DNA of 64,000 nucleotides from Candidatus Peribacteraceae bacterium (GCA_018061945.1 JAGOTD010000003.1:63498-127497), one strand, 5' to 3'. Counted from the stretch's first letter, positions 23,020 through 31,788 are shown. Made by a program: numbers and translations. Notes: a model not told the origin generated them from the letters alone.

Positions 23020-24501
23020 CTAACCTTGGATTTTTATAATCTGTCCTGGGTTTGTGTTTACAAAGGTTGGCGAATAGAGTGTTCCAAAATACAGAATGTG
23101 ATTCACAATATCGATGACGCCTGTTTGCAAAAAATCTGTGCCGACATTTAGTGAAACAACCCCTACGCGCACAAAGGTAGACAGCTTTACTTTCATGACT
23201 TTTGCAGAAGGAGTGCCCGTGCCAAAATAGGCAAATCCGCGAGCCAGATCGATTGCAGCAGAAACGATGTAATCTTCTCCTGTGTTTAAATCTAGCGAGC
23301 CGATTCGCGTAAATGTAGAGAGTCGTATTTTCACAATATGACCGGGTGCAGAGTAGGTCGTGACGTACAATGCGTCGTTGAAGGGATCCGCAAGAGCGGT
23401 CGCAGCCGAATTTTCGCCTACATCGAGTGCCAGACTGGAGACGAGCGTAAAATCAGACAATCGTATCTTGTGTACATATGCTGGCGATGTCCATGCGCCA
23501 AAGTAGGCATAGCCGTTGGTTGTATCGATTGCGCTCGCGTTGAGTAAGCCTTGAGAAGGTGGGGTGGAGACTGTTCCTATGAGCGTCATATCTGATGTGC
23601 GAATTTTCGCAATCGGGCCATTCGATCCATTCCCGCCAAAATACACATACCCATTTGGTTGATCGATGATTGCGGTATGAGTTTGGAACATTCCGGTTGC
23701 AACCGCGCCGACACGTGTGAAGGTGTTGAGATCAATTTTGACTACCAGTGCTGGATTGGTGTCTGTCCCAAAGTACGCAAAATGATTGACGGTATCGATA
23801 GTGGCCGCACGACATTTTCTTTCCCCGGAATTCAGTGTCAGGGTATCTACGTGCGTGAAATCTGATAATCGGATTTTGAGAATATTGCATGGACCATCGC
23901 CTTCGGCAAAATAGGCAAAACCAGCTCCCGGGTCGATAACAGATGATCGTAGCTTGTTGAGTCCGGAATTGAGGGTTAGGACGCCTTGCGCCGAGAATGC
24001 ATCGAACTGCGTCGGTCCGCCGGCTTCGTTCAAATGTGCAGGTGTAACATCCGGAGCTTCGGTCTTTGCGTCCTTTTTTACCAGGTATCCCGTATAGTTG
24101 GGATTGAGCTCGGCTCCATCGCGGGGCAGAGCTGTCATGTAAAAAGGTACCAGTGCATCCATGCTGACACAGGTGATATCACCCAAGATTCCCAGCGCAC
24201 AGATAGGATTGGCAATAGATGTGGGAATATTGCTGCTGTTTGGCAGCTGGCCGCCATGTTCGATGCTGAACTGAATAATGGCCTTCTGTATCTGATTTGC
24301 ATGTGACATACGCCGTGCATCTTCGGCGGCAATTAAATACTTGGATGGATTAATCGCTAAAATAACAATGGCAGCAAGCGTTCCGACAATGCCGATTGTG
24401 ATAAGCAATTCAATGAGCGTAAATCCTTGCTCCTCCCGCGTGTTTTTTGGCGGCTCAAATACAGGCAAGACGTCATCAATTTTTTGTATCTTCTGATCCA
24501 T
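23020..24501 (-). CDS. type IV pilin-like protein with a seven-bladed beta-propeller
   Basis: A 493-residue exported protein. Residues 1-26 are a long prepilin leader ending EEQG, followed by the processed pilin start FTLIELLITIGIVGTLAAI with Glu5, as in type IV pilins and pseudopilins. A pilin-like region with two Cys pairs runs to about residue 170. Residues about 173-493 are seven repeats of about 45 residues, each of the form hhxDxxxxxAYFGT..sA.hhKI.hSxFT.hG, i.e. a complete propeller. It should sit on the surface as a minor pilin or adhesin. Not near other pilus genes. TACTAT lies seven bases before the ATG. Confidence 0.85.
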   Translation of the reverse strand: MDQKIQKIDDVLPVFEPPKNTREEQGFTLIELLITIGIVGTLAAIVILAINPSKYLIAAEDARRMSHANQIQKAIIQFSIEHGGQLPNSSNIPTSIANPICALGILGDITCVSMDALVPFYMTALPRDGAELNPNYTGYLVKKDAKTEAPDVTPAHLNEAGGPTQFDAFSAQGVLTLNSGLNKLRSSVIDPGAGFAYFAEGDGPCNILKIRLSDFTHVDTLTLNSGERKCRAATIDTVNHFAYFGTDTNPALVVKIDLNTFTRVGAVATGMFQTHTAIIDQPNGYVYFGGNGSNGPIAKIRTSDMTLIGTVSTPPSQGLLNASAIDTTNGYAYFGAWTSPAYVHKIRLSDFTLVSSLALDVGENSAATALADPFNDALYVTTYSAPGHIVKIRLSTFTRIGSLDLNTGEDYIVSAAIDLARGFAYFGTGTPSAKVMKVKLSTFVRVGVVSLNVGTDFLQTGVIDIVNHILYFGTLYSPTFVNTNPGQIIKIQG

Positions 24502-24514
24502 ACTTCGTATAGTA
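24502..24514 (-). promoter_or_regulatory. -10 element of the pilin-propeller gene
   Basis: Minus strand extended -10 TGCTACTAT with TACTAT at 24509-24514, seven bases before ATG; TTGACC lies 19 bases further upstream. Confidence 0.55.
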
Positions 24515-24540
24515 GCAGATGTGGTTATAGCTGGGTCAAT

Positions 24541-25584
24541 TTATTCAGGTTGCTGTTGTGTAAGGCAGTGAAATGCTCCAAATCCCCATACCAGATCTCG
24601 CGTATCAATAGGTGCAATGCGCTTATCGGGAAAACATTTTTGCATCACTTCTCTGGCAATTATGTCATGCGGATCATCGAAAGACGGCAAGAGAATAACA
24701 TCGTTTCCGATATAGAAGTTTGCGTACGTTGCGGGCAAGCGTGTGTCTTCCCAGATGACGGGGGAAGGCATGGGTAGTTCATGCACAATCAACGAGTTCC
24801 CATCCTGATCCGTCATTTCATTGAGCAGTCGCAGGTTTTCCTGCAGTGCTTTGTAGTTCTCGTCTTTCGGATTGCTTTCCGTCGCAGTCACGACGGTTGA
24901 GGGCCCCACGAACATCGTTAAGTCATCCACGTGACCGTCGGTGTCGTCGCCTACAATGCCATCGCCAAGCCACAGGATTTTCTCCACTCCCAGGTAATCT
25001 TTTAAATTTTGTTCAATCTGCTCTTTCTCCAGTTCGGGATTACGATTTTCATGCAGTAGACATGAAGTGGTAGTAAGAAGCGTTCCCTTGCCGTTTACGC
25101 TAATAGAACCGCCTTCCAAGATCATCGGCACATTCACAATCGGCAGGTTTGTTTCGGTACTGATGAAGACGGGAATATCGTCGTCCAAGTCGTGTTTCCA
25201 CTTATTACCCCAGCCGTTAAAACGCCAGTTCGTGAGAATGACATCACCGGTGTTTCTGTTCTTCACAAAAATCGGTCCGTGGTCTCGCGCCCAGGACCAG
25301 TTACTCGGAATACGATGAAAGTGAATGCGACTGCCGGTGGCACCCGCTTTTTTCAAATGCTTCTCGGCGGATTTCTGCGTCGCATCATCATGAATATTGA
25401 TGTGCACATCTTCGCCTGTCTCCAGTTCTTTGGCCATCTGCGCCCAGATATGCTCGACTTTGTTAAACTTGCCAGGCCAGTGCGCCTCATCGTGCGGCCA
25501 CGTGAGCCAGGTAGCGGCATGCCGCTCCCATTCTGCGGGCATGGTGTAGCCTTCTTTGCCGGGTTTTAGGTTAAGTTTTTTCAT
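24541..25584 (-). CDS. aguA: agmatine deiminase
   Basis: A 347-residue enzyme of the guanidino-group-modifying fold that hydrolyses agmatine to N-carbamoylputrescine. Typical segments: MPAEWERHAATWLTWPHD, SWARDHGPIFV, LEGGSISVNGKGTLLTT, GDDTDGHVDDL and the catalytic Cys in GAFHCLTQQQPE. A longer frame adds ten residues, but CACTCT six bases before the ATG at 25584 supports that start. aguB follows upstream on the same strand and performs the next step, so the two make putrescine from agmatine. Confidence 0.94.
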   Translation of the reverse strand: MKKLNLKPGKEGYTMPAEWERHAATWLTWPHDEAHWPGKFNKVEHIWAQMAKELETGEDVHINIHDDATQKSAEKHLKKAGATGSRIHFHRIPSNWSWARDHGPIFVKNRNTGDVILTNWRFNGWGNKWKHDLDDDIPVFISTETNLPIVNVPMILEGGSISVNGKGTLLTTTSCLLHENRNPELEKEQIEQNLKDYLGVEKILWLGDGIVGDDTDGHVDDLTMFVGPSTVVTATESNPKDENYKALQENLRLLNEMTDQDGNSLIVHELPMPSPVIWEDTRLPATYANFYIGNDVILLPSFDDPHDIIAREVMQKCFPDKRIAPIDTRDLVWGFGAFHCLTQQQPE

Positions 25585-25599
25585 AGAGTCAGAGTGGCA

Positions 25600-25727
25600 A
25601 ATACGAAGAACCAAATTCTAAATACGAAACAAATCTTAAATGAGAATAGCGAAATCTGAAAATTTCGTTCTTGGAAAATCGAATTTGTCTCGAATTTGGT
25701 TCTTCGATCTTCGTATTTTGATCATTT
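25600..25727. repeat. large inverted repeat of the CGAAGAACCAAATTC family
   Basis: CAAATACGAAGAACCAAATTC at the left pairs with GAATTTGGTTCTTCGATCTTCG at the right, around an AT-rich middle. Fills the gap between aguA and aguB. Matches 14700-14748 and a segment inside uvrC. Confidence 0.8.
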
Positions 25728-26592
25728 ATTGATTAGTAATCGCTCCATATGTATCCGGTCGTCGGCAATCCAAGAAACGCCAGGCTTTCTGCAGTGCTTT
25801 TACGCGTGATAGATCACATTCAGCAATCAGGATTTCATCCTTATTCTTTCCGTGCGCCAAAATCTTGCTGGATGGATCGGCAATGAATGAGCCGCCCCAG
25901 AAGGTAATAGCTTTCTCCTTGGCGGTACGATTGATGGCACAGACGTATACGTTATTCGTGGCGGCATGTCCGAGCATTGCGTTTGTCCACATCTGCTGCC
26001 AGTTGCCTGTAATATTGTCTTCGACGTCTTCATCAATCACGCCGATTGCTGTCGGGTAGAAAATGATTTCAGCACCCTTGAGCGCCACAATGCGCGCAGC
26101 TTCTGGAAACCACTGGTCGTAACAGATGAGGACTGCGATCTTGCCAAATGGCGTATCGAACACATCGTAGCCGCCATTGCCCGGCGTAAAGTAATGCTGC
26201 TCGTGATACAGAATATCTTCGGGAATATGCATTTTGCGGTATGTGCCGATCGTTTTTCCATCGGGGCCAAAAATGATGGACGTATTGTAGAAATTGCCAT
26301 CGGTTGCTTTCTCGAAAATCGAGCCGCCGACCAACACGATCTTGTTCTTCTTGGCAGCATCGGACAGTGCCTGCGCGGTCAGGCCGTTGATTTCATCTGC
26401 ATCGTCAAACGCAGTCTTGTCATTTTTGATCTGGCAGAAATAGTGACTCTGAAACAGCTCTGGTAGAGCAACAATTTGCGCACCTTTGGCAGCTGCTTCA
26501 TCGATTTTTTTAAGGGCGTGCGCCAGATTTTCCTCGCGCGATTTGTTGCAGGCCATTTGGATGAGACCGATGGTGACGTTTTGATTCTTCAT
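25726..26592 (-). CDS. aguB: N-carbamoylputrescine amidase
   Basis: A 288-residue nitrilase-superfamily amidase that converts N-carbamoylputrescine to putrescine, CO2 and ammonia. The Glu-Lys-Cys triad is visible: ALPELFQSHYFC with Glu near residue 45, YRKMHIPED with Lys near 119, and VLICYDQWFPEAAR with Cys near 156. The SHYFCQ and YHEQHYFTPGN segments are typical of this substrate class. Paired with aguA in the arginine to putrescine route; a fold-III decarboxylase and a deoxyhypusine synthase homologue lie 0.7-3.6 kb away on the other strand. Confidence 0.94.
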   Translation of the reverse strand: MKNQNVTIGLIQMACNKSREENLAHALKKIDEAAAKGAQIVALPELFQSHYFCQIKNDKTAFDDADEINGLTAQALSDAAKKNKIVLVGGSIFEKATDGNFYNTSIIFGPDGKTIGTYRKMHIPEDILYHEQHYFTPGNGGYDVFDTPFGKIAVLICYDQWFPEAARIVALKGAEIIFYPTAIGVIDEDVEDNITGNWQQMWTNAMLGHAATNNVYVCAINRTAKEKAITFWGGSFIADPSSKILAHGKNKDEILIAECDLSRVKALQKAWRFLDCRRPDTYGAITNQ

Positions 26593-26724
26593 AAGATGGA
26601 GAGGTTATGTGTAGTTCATAGTAATTGAAAATTAAAAATTGACCAGCTTTCGCTTTGCGGATCTACGGCCCGCAAGAACTTGAGAATGTAGAATTAGAAT
26701 TGGTTTTAATTGCATACGGATCAA

Positions 26725-26746
26725 ACGTACGTTACAATGTACGTAT
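26725..26746 (+). promoter_or_regulatory. autoregulatory operator/promoter of the toxin-antitoxin pair
   Basis: Imperfect 22-base palindrome AACGTACGTTACAATGTACG plus two bases, with CGTAC/GTACG arms. The -10 TACAAT (26733-26738) lies in its centre and the ATG begins six bases later, so a bound antitoxin would cover the polymerase site. Confidence 0.65.
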
Positions 26747-27026
26747 GTCTAAAACTATGACAGCAACGGAAGCCAGAAAAAACTTCTATACTGTTTTAAA
26801 ATCAGCAGCCAAACCTGGCATGGCTATTACGATTACTCTTCAGGGGCAATCACCAGTTGTGATGATGTCCGCAGATGAATTTGAGGGATGGATGGAAACT
26901 CTGGAAATTATGTCTGATGTATCTTTGGATAAAGATGTACGAGCAGGTATTAAAGAAATGAAATCGGGTAAGCGTCCGAAAGATACGATTGATCTTGATA
27001 CACTTAAAAAGCAGCTAAAACTCTAA
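26745..27026 (+). CDS. Phd/YefM-family antitoxin
   Basis: A 93-residue DNA-binding antitoxin. The start MTATEARKNFYTVLKSAAKPG (after a short MSKT) has the Phd/YefM pattern, followed by ITLQGQSPVVMMSADEFEGWMETLEIM, then an acidic-to-basic tail that should wrap the toxin. It ends one base before the toxin ATG. The start is fixed by TACAAT-6-ATG inside a palindrome that is probably its own operator. Confidence 0.88.
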   Translation: MSKTMTATEARKNFYTVLKSAAKPGMAITITLQGQSPVVMMSADEFEGWMETLEIMSDVSLDKDVRAGIKEMKSGKRPKDTIDLDTLKKQLKL

Positions 27027-27027
27027 A

Positions 27028-27282
27028 ATGTATCAATTGGAAATCAAAAATAAGGCGAAGAAAGAATTGCGTACGCTTCCGCAAAAAGATCAGGCTCGTA
27101 TTATGGCTGCATTCGACATCTTACTCAAAGATCCTTTTGCCGGAAAGAAGCTAGAAGGAGAGTATGACGGTGCTCGATCATTACGCGTGTGGCCCTATCG
27201 TATTATTTATGTTATCTATCAAGATATTGTGACGGTTGTCGTTTTGAGGGTCGCGCATAGACAGAGTGTGTACAAAAAATAA
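27028..27282 (+). CDS. RelE/ParE-family toxin
   Basis: An 84-residue basic protein, YQLEIKNKAKKELRTLPQKD at the start and RSLRVWPYRIIYVIYQDIVTVVVLRVAHR at the end, the latter split here by no gap in the gene. This is the RelE/ParE fold, most likely a ribosome-dependent mRNA endonuclease; key basic and Tyr/Arg residues are in place. Translationally coupled to the antitoxin. The pair sits between the two halves of the polyamine block. Confidence 0.88.
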   Translation: MYQLEIKNKAKKELRTLPQKDQARIMAAFDILLKDPFAGKKLEGEYDGARSLRVWPYRIIYVIYQDIVTVVVLRVAHRQSVYKK

Positions 27283-27357
27283 ATTGCTATCGACGAATAC
27301 TGGATTCCCAGAAGAATTTGTGTAGCATGAGCGCCACTATCCTTTTTCTTTTCGCGT

Positions 27358-28461
27358 ATGCAAAACAGCAAGATGAAGAAATTATCAGCGGATCTCCAGA
27401 AGCACATCGTTCACGAAAAGCCGACGAAGGCCAAAACCGAAACCATTTCGTCAGTAGTCAAAAAAAGCAAAACACCGGTGACGACATTTGCGCAAAATAC
27501 GCTCAAGCACTGTAATGGCGGATCAACCCTTCAGGCTGCATTGTGGCTCAAAGATCATGTCGATAACGGCGGCAAGCTGGTTGTGACCGTCGCAGGGGCA
27601 CTCAGTTCATTCCAGATCGGCGTCACTCTCGCGCAGCTCATCCGCGAAGGAAAAGTGCATCTTGTGTCTGCAACGGCTGCCAATCACGAAGAGTCGTACT
27701 ATCGCTACGTTGCGCACTCGCACTACGCCAACATTCCCCGCTATACCGAGCTCACACCCGATCAGGAAGCTGAGCTTCGCGATGCAGGACTACGCCGCAT
27801 CACCGATACTTTTTTGCCGGAAGACGAGAGCGTGCGCATTATGGAGCCGCATCTTCTCAAAATGTGGAAAGAAGCCGCTCGTACCGGTGAAAGCTATTTC
27901 CCACACGAATACTTCCGCCGCCTGTTTGCCGAAAAGCGTATCAAGCCAGACCCGAATGCCAATGAGAATGATTGTTGGACCTTGGCTGCGTACGAGAAAG
28001 ATATTCCCATCGTTATCCCAGGATTTGAAGATTCCACCATGGGTAACATTTTTGCCAGCTACACCTACGGCGGCAAGTATCGCAAAAAGAAGGATCCGCT
28101 TCTTCCAACGAGCATCATGAAAGGGGGACTCGATTACTTTACCTATTTATACGATTGGTACATGGACGCCTCGAAAGACGCGCCTGTTGCCTTCCTGCAG
28201 CTGGGCGGTGGTATTGCTGCCGACTTCCCGATTTGTGTCGTACCCTCTCTCAAGCACGATTTGCAGCATCATAACGTGCGCGATTGGGCAGGCTTTGTCG
28301 AAATCGGTTCCTCACCTATGTCGTACGGTTCGTACTCCGGTGCCGGCGGTAAAGAGAAAATTACGTGGGATAAACTTTCGACCAAGAGTTACTTCCAGAT
28401 TATCCAGAGCGATGTAACGGTTGCTTTCCCGTGGATTGCAGCGGTTCTGTTAGGGCTTTAA
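27358..28461 (+). CDS. speY: deoxyhypusine synthase homologue, probable homospermidine-forming enzyme
   Basis: A 367-residue NAD-dependent enzyme of the deoxyhypusine synthase fold. The Rossmann-like start is VVTVAGALSSFQIGV; later come NDCWTLAAYEKDIPIVIPGFEDS, LQLGGGIAADFPICVVP and EKITWDKL, where the last Lys matches the lysine that carries the aminobutyl group. Bacteria have no eIF5A; homologues such as Anabaena SpeY make homospermidine. Next to putrescine-forming genes that role is most likely; modification of a protein such as EF-P is a less likely alternative. N-terminal 40 residues are Lys-rich and not conserved. The symbol is by analogy. Confidence 0.8.
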   Translation: MQNSKMKKLSADLQKHIVHEKPTKAKTETISSVVKKSKTPVTTFAQNTLKHCNGGSTLQAALWLKDHVDNGGKLVVTVAGALSSFQIGVTLAQLIREGKVHLVSATAANHEESYYRYVAHSHYANIPRYTELTPDQEAELRDAGLRRITDTFLPEDESVRIMEPHLLKMWKEAARTGESYFPHEYFRRLFAEKRIKPDPNANENDCWTLAAYEKDIPIVIPGFEDSTMGNIFASYTYGGKYRKKKDPLLPTSIMKGGLDYFTYLYDWYMDASKDAPVAFLQLGGGIAADFPICVVPSLKHDLQHHNVRDWAGFVEIGSSPMSYGSYSGAGGKEKITWDKLSTKSYFQIIQSDVTVAFPWIAAVLLGL

Positions 28462-28497
28462 AAGGTCATATTTTTGGATGAATTATGTAAGTCGTGT

Positions 28498-28591
28498 ATC
28501 GAATTACGAAGTGCGAATTACGAAGTACGAGAATTTTGTACATCGTAATTCGTCATTCGATATTCGTACTTCGTTTTTTTGTACTTCGTCT
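28498..28591. repeat. ACGAATT/AATTCGT inverted repeat
   Basis: Left arm GAATTACGAAGTGCGAATTA and right arm CGTAATTCGTCATTCGATAT-type words, followed by TTCGTTTTTTT. Placed after the synthase gene; the T run suggests it can act as a terminator. Confidence 0.75.
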
Positions 28592-28677
28592 TTGTGGCAG
28601 TATTATAAAAAAACTCTTTACTTGCTTCGCTCACTCTCTATAATTCGCATCTGTATTCTTTTATCAACTGAAACGAA

Positions 28678-30240
28678 ATGGGCAAACGCCCGATTAAGAT
28701 AATCAAGCAAGGCACTGCTGACCAACCCGTCCGTCATCCGGTTTCTGCGCGTTACATGCGTGACAGGTGGGAGAATTTTTTGTCGCAGGACGATAGGGGA
28801 ATGATGATGATCGAAGGTGTGCCCGTCGATTTTCTGGTAAAAAAATACGGAACGCCAACCTACGTGATGGTCGAAAGTGAGATTCGTCACAACTGCCGAC
28901 GCTTTAAAAAAGTATTTGGGAAAGATATCGGTCTTCAGTTTGCCGTGAAATGTTCGAGTAACTTAGAAATCCTGCGCATTGTGCGCGAGGAAGGCTTTGA
29001 ACTGGATTGTTCCAGTATCGGCGAGCTTATTTTGGGTCTACTGGCCGATTTCAAGCCGCGTCAGATGACACTCACAAACCTGTACAAAACAGAGCAGGAT
29101 CTGCACTTTGCTGCCAAAGTCGATATTCAGTCCATTACAGCCGACTCCATCGAAGAGATCGAACACATTGCGGCAACAGCTATGAAGCTCAAAAAGCACA
29201 TCCGTACCGTCATCCGCGTCAATCCGATGCTCACCGTTGGTACTTACACCACGCGCGGCAATAAATATGGTATTCCCATCGGTTACATCGATCGCGCAGT
29301 GGATTTGGCTAGTAAGAGTCCATATGTCGATTTCCGCGGTTTTCACTTTATGGGTGGCTACGTGTATCAGCCGCGTGTGTACAAGGCAGCGGCTCGTGCG
29401 TTCATCAAGTTGATCAAGCGTTGCGAGGATCGTGGCGTGCGCATTCGCACATTGTCGCTTGGCGGCGGTTTTCCGGCCGCTATCGGCGAAGACGTTGCCT
29501 TCCCGATTGAAGTGATGAAAGATTTCCCGGAATACTTTAATCGTTTGGTCGAACGTTCTGGCCTTCGCTATCCGCTTAAGCTCTTGTTTGAGCCGGGCAA
29601 GAGTATTGTGATGAATGCTGGTATCGGACTCATGAAAGTGATTGCCAAAAAACGGCTGGGCAAAAACAAGCGCATGATCAACGTCGATGGCTCTACGTAT
29701 AACTTTATGCCCGATGCTCTCGTGCAGACAGATGTGAAATATGATTTGTTGCCCGCTTCCAAGTTTAAATCGCCGCGTATCCACGATGTATTTATCGGCG
29801 GCAATACGTGCGACTGTTGGGATATCATCGTCAAAGATATGGCAATGCCCAAACTCCGTGCCGGCGATCTTATCGCTGCTATGGATGTGGGTGCCTACAG
29901 CTACGTTATGGCCAGTAACTTCAATACCAACAAGCGCGCACAGATGATCATGATCGCTTCAGATGGCTCTACCCGCTTAATCCGCCGCCGCGACCGCTAC
30001 AGCGAAATGTTCGGCCCAGAATTGGATGTTCTCAAAATGGCTGGACCCAACGAACTAGAAATCTACAACAACCTGTACCGCGTGAACATCGACAAAATCT
30101 GGCGCGAGGGTGGCATGAAAAAAGCTGATGAGAAGAAGCCAAGTGGCAACGGCAATGGTCAGCAGCAAAACGGAGACAGCCATGCAGTGCGCATGGTCAA
30201 AGAGACCGAGCAGGCATCGGATCTGAATGCGAGCTCATAA
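28678..30240 (+). CDS. fold-III PLP decarboxylase (diaminopimelate/ornithine/arginine decarboxylase family)
   Basis: A 520-residue enzyme of the alanine-racemase-fold decarboxylases. PLP lysine is in FAVKCSSN near residue 82; GFHFMGGYV, SLGGGFPA, FEPGKSIV and GNTCDCWD (substrate Cys/Asp across the dimer) follow, with GAYSYVMASNFN near the end. An extra N-terminal 55 residues and a Gly/Asn/Gln-rich C-terminal tail of about 45 are unusual. Substrate cannot be read off; beside agmatine deiminase and amidase genes, an arginine decarboxylase feeding agmatine is the simplest proposal, with lysA (meso-DAP) or ornithine as alternatives. TATAAT lies about 35 bases upstream. Confidence 0.75.
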   Translation: MGKRPIKIIKQGTADQPVRHPVSARYMRDRWENFLSQDDRGMMMIEGVPVDFLVKKYGTPTYVMVESEIRHNCRRFKKVFGKDIGLQFAVKCSSNLEILRIVREEGFELDCSSIGELILGLLADFKPRQMTLTNLYKTEQDLHFAAKVDIQSITADSIEEIEHIAATAMKLKKHIRTVIRVNPMLTVGTYTTRGNKYGIPIGYIDRAVDLASKSPYVDFRGFHFMGGYVYQPRVYKAAARAFIKLIKRCEDRGVRIRTLSLGGGFPAAIGEDVAFPIEVMKDFPEYFNRLVERSGLRYPLKLLFEPGKSIVMNAGIGLMKVIAKKRLGKNKRMINVDGSTYNFMPDALVQTDVKYDLLPASKFKSPRIHDVFIGGNTCDCWDIIVKDMAMPKLRAGDLIAAMDVGAYSYVMASNFNTNKRAQMIMIASDGSTRLIRRRDRYSEMFGPELDVLKMAGPNELEIYNNLYRVNIDKIWREGGMKKADEKKPSGNGNGQQQNGDSHAVRMVKETEQASDLNASS

Positions 30241-30310
30241 AAGAATGTAAAGTTTACAATGTAGAATGATGGGAATTTTTTATTGATCAAAGATTTACAG
30301 TCATTTCGCA

Positions 30311-30373
30311 GCGCCCCTTCGTGGGCGCGACGGCTGATTATATTTATCCGCAGCAGCGATTCGCAAATCGCTG
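30311..30373. repeat. two hairpins after the decarboxylase gene
   Basis: GCGCCC/GGGCGC with loop CTTCGT (30311-30328) and CAGCGATT/AATCGCTG with loop CGCA (30354-30373). Same TTCG-loop design as 6526-6594 and 10049-10068. Confidence 0.55.
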
Positions 30374-30466
30374 TTATTATGGATAAATTTCTCGATTCAC
30401 ATAGATGCCATATGTGGCTTCTATAAGACGTTTATTGATGTTATGAGTACTTCACATCGTTCCTTT

Positions 30467-30506
30467 ACACTATTCGATGCAATAGTGACGATAATAGTAT
30501 CACTAT
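30467..30506 (+). promoter_or_regulatory. CACTAT/ATAGTG half-site cluster at the start of the HExxH gene
   Basis: CACTATT (30469-30475), AATAGTG (30481-30487) and TCACTAT (30500-30506) form two overlapping inverted repeats around a TAATAG -10 (30492-30497) placed seven bases before the ATG. Candidate operator, or an RNA hairpin at the very 5' end. Confidence 0.5.
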
Positions 30507-31245
30507 GGCTATCAACACACTTACAGCACCGGCACGAAACAGAGACAGAATGGAAGAAATGGTTGTCCAGAAGGCTCGCACAGAGGCTCTAAAAAATGCG
30601 CAAACTGTGGGCAGTTTCCGGTCTGATTACAAGCGTATGATGAGCGATATGATGGAAGGAAAAATGCCCAAAAATACCGATGGTGGTAGCACGCATGTTG
30701 GTATGGTTTTAGATAAGGCGAAGTTAGGAAAAGTGATAGAAAATGAACAGCAGATGGTGGAGAAAGCGACGGACGGAAACGAAGAGATGGGCTTGGAAGA
30801 TATGGAAGGCGGAGTGCTTGGCTACAACACCATCGGCGAGGGCAGGGAAGGAGCAAAGCTGAATCGGGCAATGTTTCATGCGGTAGAGAAACATGAAGAT
30901 GCGCTGGCGATCAAACAAGTTGCTGAACACGAAGCCGCCCATGGCGATCAACGGGAATTGACTGGCGAATTGGTTATCGATGGAAAAGAAATTGATCCAT
31001 TACTCGTGCTTGAAGGTCATGCCGAAATTCGCGGAAATGAAGGCATTGGTCAGGGTATGAATTACCATCGGGAAAATCAGCCGGAAAAGACCTACGCGGA
31101 AGGCCAGCGTCTGATGGCCGAAGTTGTCCGTCGTACAAGTCGGGAACAAGTCGAGCGTGTCTTGACGCAAACCGGCGATCTGTCGGAGCTGCAAGCGCTT
31201 ATCGATCGTGAACAGAAAGCCGGCCTCGCTCCTGCACGCAATTAA
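30505..31245 (+). CDS. predicted metallopeptidase-like protein with HEAAH motif
   Basis: A 246-residue cytosolic protein without signal peptide. Residues 1-105 are helical and charged; near residue 140 is AEHEAAHGD, an HExxH zinc motif, followed about 30 residues later by LEGHAEIRGNEG, which offers a third ligand. The C-terminus is helical. This is the outline of a zinc peptidase, but no family is recognised and catalysis is unproven. It converges with folE with three bases between. Confidence 0.6.
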   Translation: MAINTLTAPARNRDRMEEMVVQKARTEALKNAQTVGSFRSDYKRMMSDMMEGKMPKNTDGGSTHVGMVLDKAKLGKVIENEQQMVEKATDGNEEMGLEDMEGGVLGYNTIGEGREGAKLNRAMFHAVEKHEDALAIKQVAEHEAAHGDQRELTGELVIDGKEIDPLLVLEGHAEIRGNEGIGQGMNYHRENQPEKTYAEGQRLMAEVVRRTSREQVERVLTQTGDLSELQALIDREQKAGLAPARN

Positions 31246-31248
31246 GCC

Positions 31249-31788
31249 TTAATGGACCAGCGACAAAAACTCGGAGCGAGTACGCTGGTCTTTTTTGAAG
31301 AGGCCTTTCATGGAGCTCGTTACTGCTTTGCTGTGCTGTTTTTCAACACCTCGCATCATCATGCACAAATGATTCGCCTCGATGACGACGCCGATCCCCT
31401 TGGGCTTAAGAACGCTGTCCAGCGCGTCGCAGATCTGCTGGCCGAGGCGCTCTTGGACTTGGAGTCTTCGCGCAAACAAATCAACAATGCGGGCGATTTT
31501 GGATAGCCCGATTACATGCTCGTTTGGAATGTAGCCGACATGCACTTTGCCGAAGAAGGGGAGTAAGTGATGTTCGCACAGCGAATAGCACTCGATGTCT
31601 TTTACAATCACCATACCGTCGGTATCGGCTTCAAACAGCGCACCGTTGACGATTGTTTCCAGATTTTGCGCGTAGCCGGACGTTAAGAATTCCATGGCTT
31701 TCATGGCACGTGCTGGCGTTTTCTTGAGTCCTTCGCGACTTGTGTCTTCGCCGATACTCTCGAGCAGCTGCTTGTAGAGCTTTTCCAT
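31249..31788 (-). CDS. folE: GTP cyclohydrolase I
   Basis: A 179-residue enzyme for the first step of folate synthesis (GTP to dihydroneopterin triphosphate). Zinc and active-site residues are present: [34 protein letters not shown], and [11 protein letters not shown] with the second zinc Cys. It is the last gene of the run secD-like lipoprotein, secD, folB, folK, folE, ten bases after folK. Confidence 0.97.
   Translation of the reverse strand: MEKLYKQLLESIGEDTSREGLKKTPARAMKAMEFLTSGYAQNLETIVNGALFEADTDGMVIVKDIECYSLCEHHLLPFFGKVHVGYIPNEHVIGLSKIARIVDLFARRLQVQERLGQQICDALDSVLKPKGIGVVIEANHLCMMMRGVEKQHSKAVTSSMKGLFKKDQRTRSEFLSLVH

Noticed and set aside
26745..27282. Toxin-antitoxin pair as evidence of a mobile island
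   Set aside because: No integrase, attachment repeats or composition break flank it; it is a small isolated module.
27358..28461. True deoxyhypusine synthase acting on an eIF5A
   Set aside because: No eIF5A-type protein is present; the bacterial homologues of this enzyme are linked to homospermidine. Action on EF-P is kept only as a remote option.
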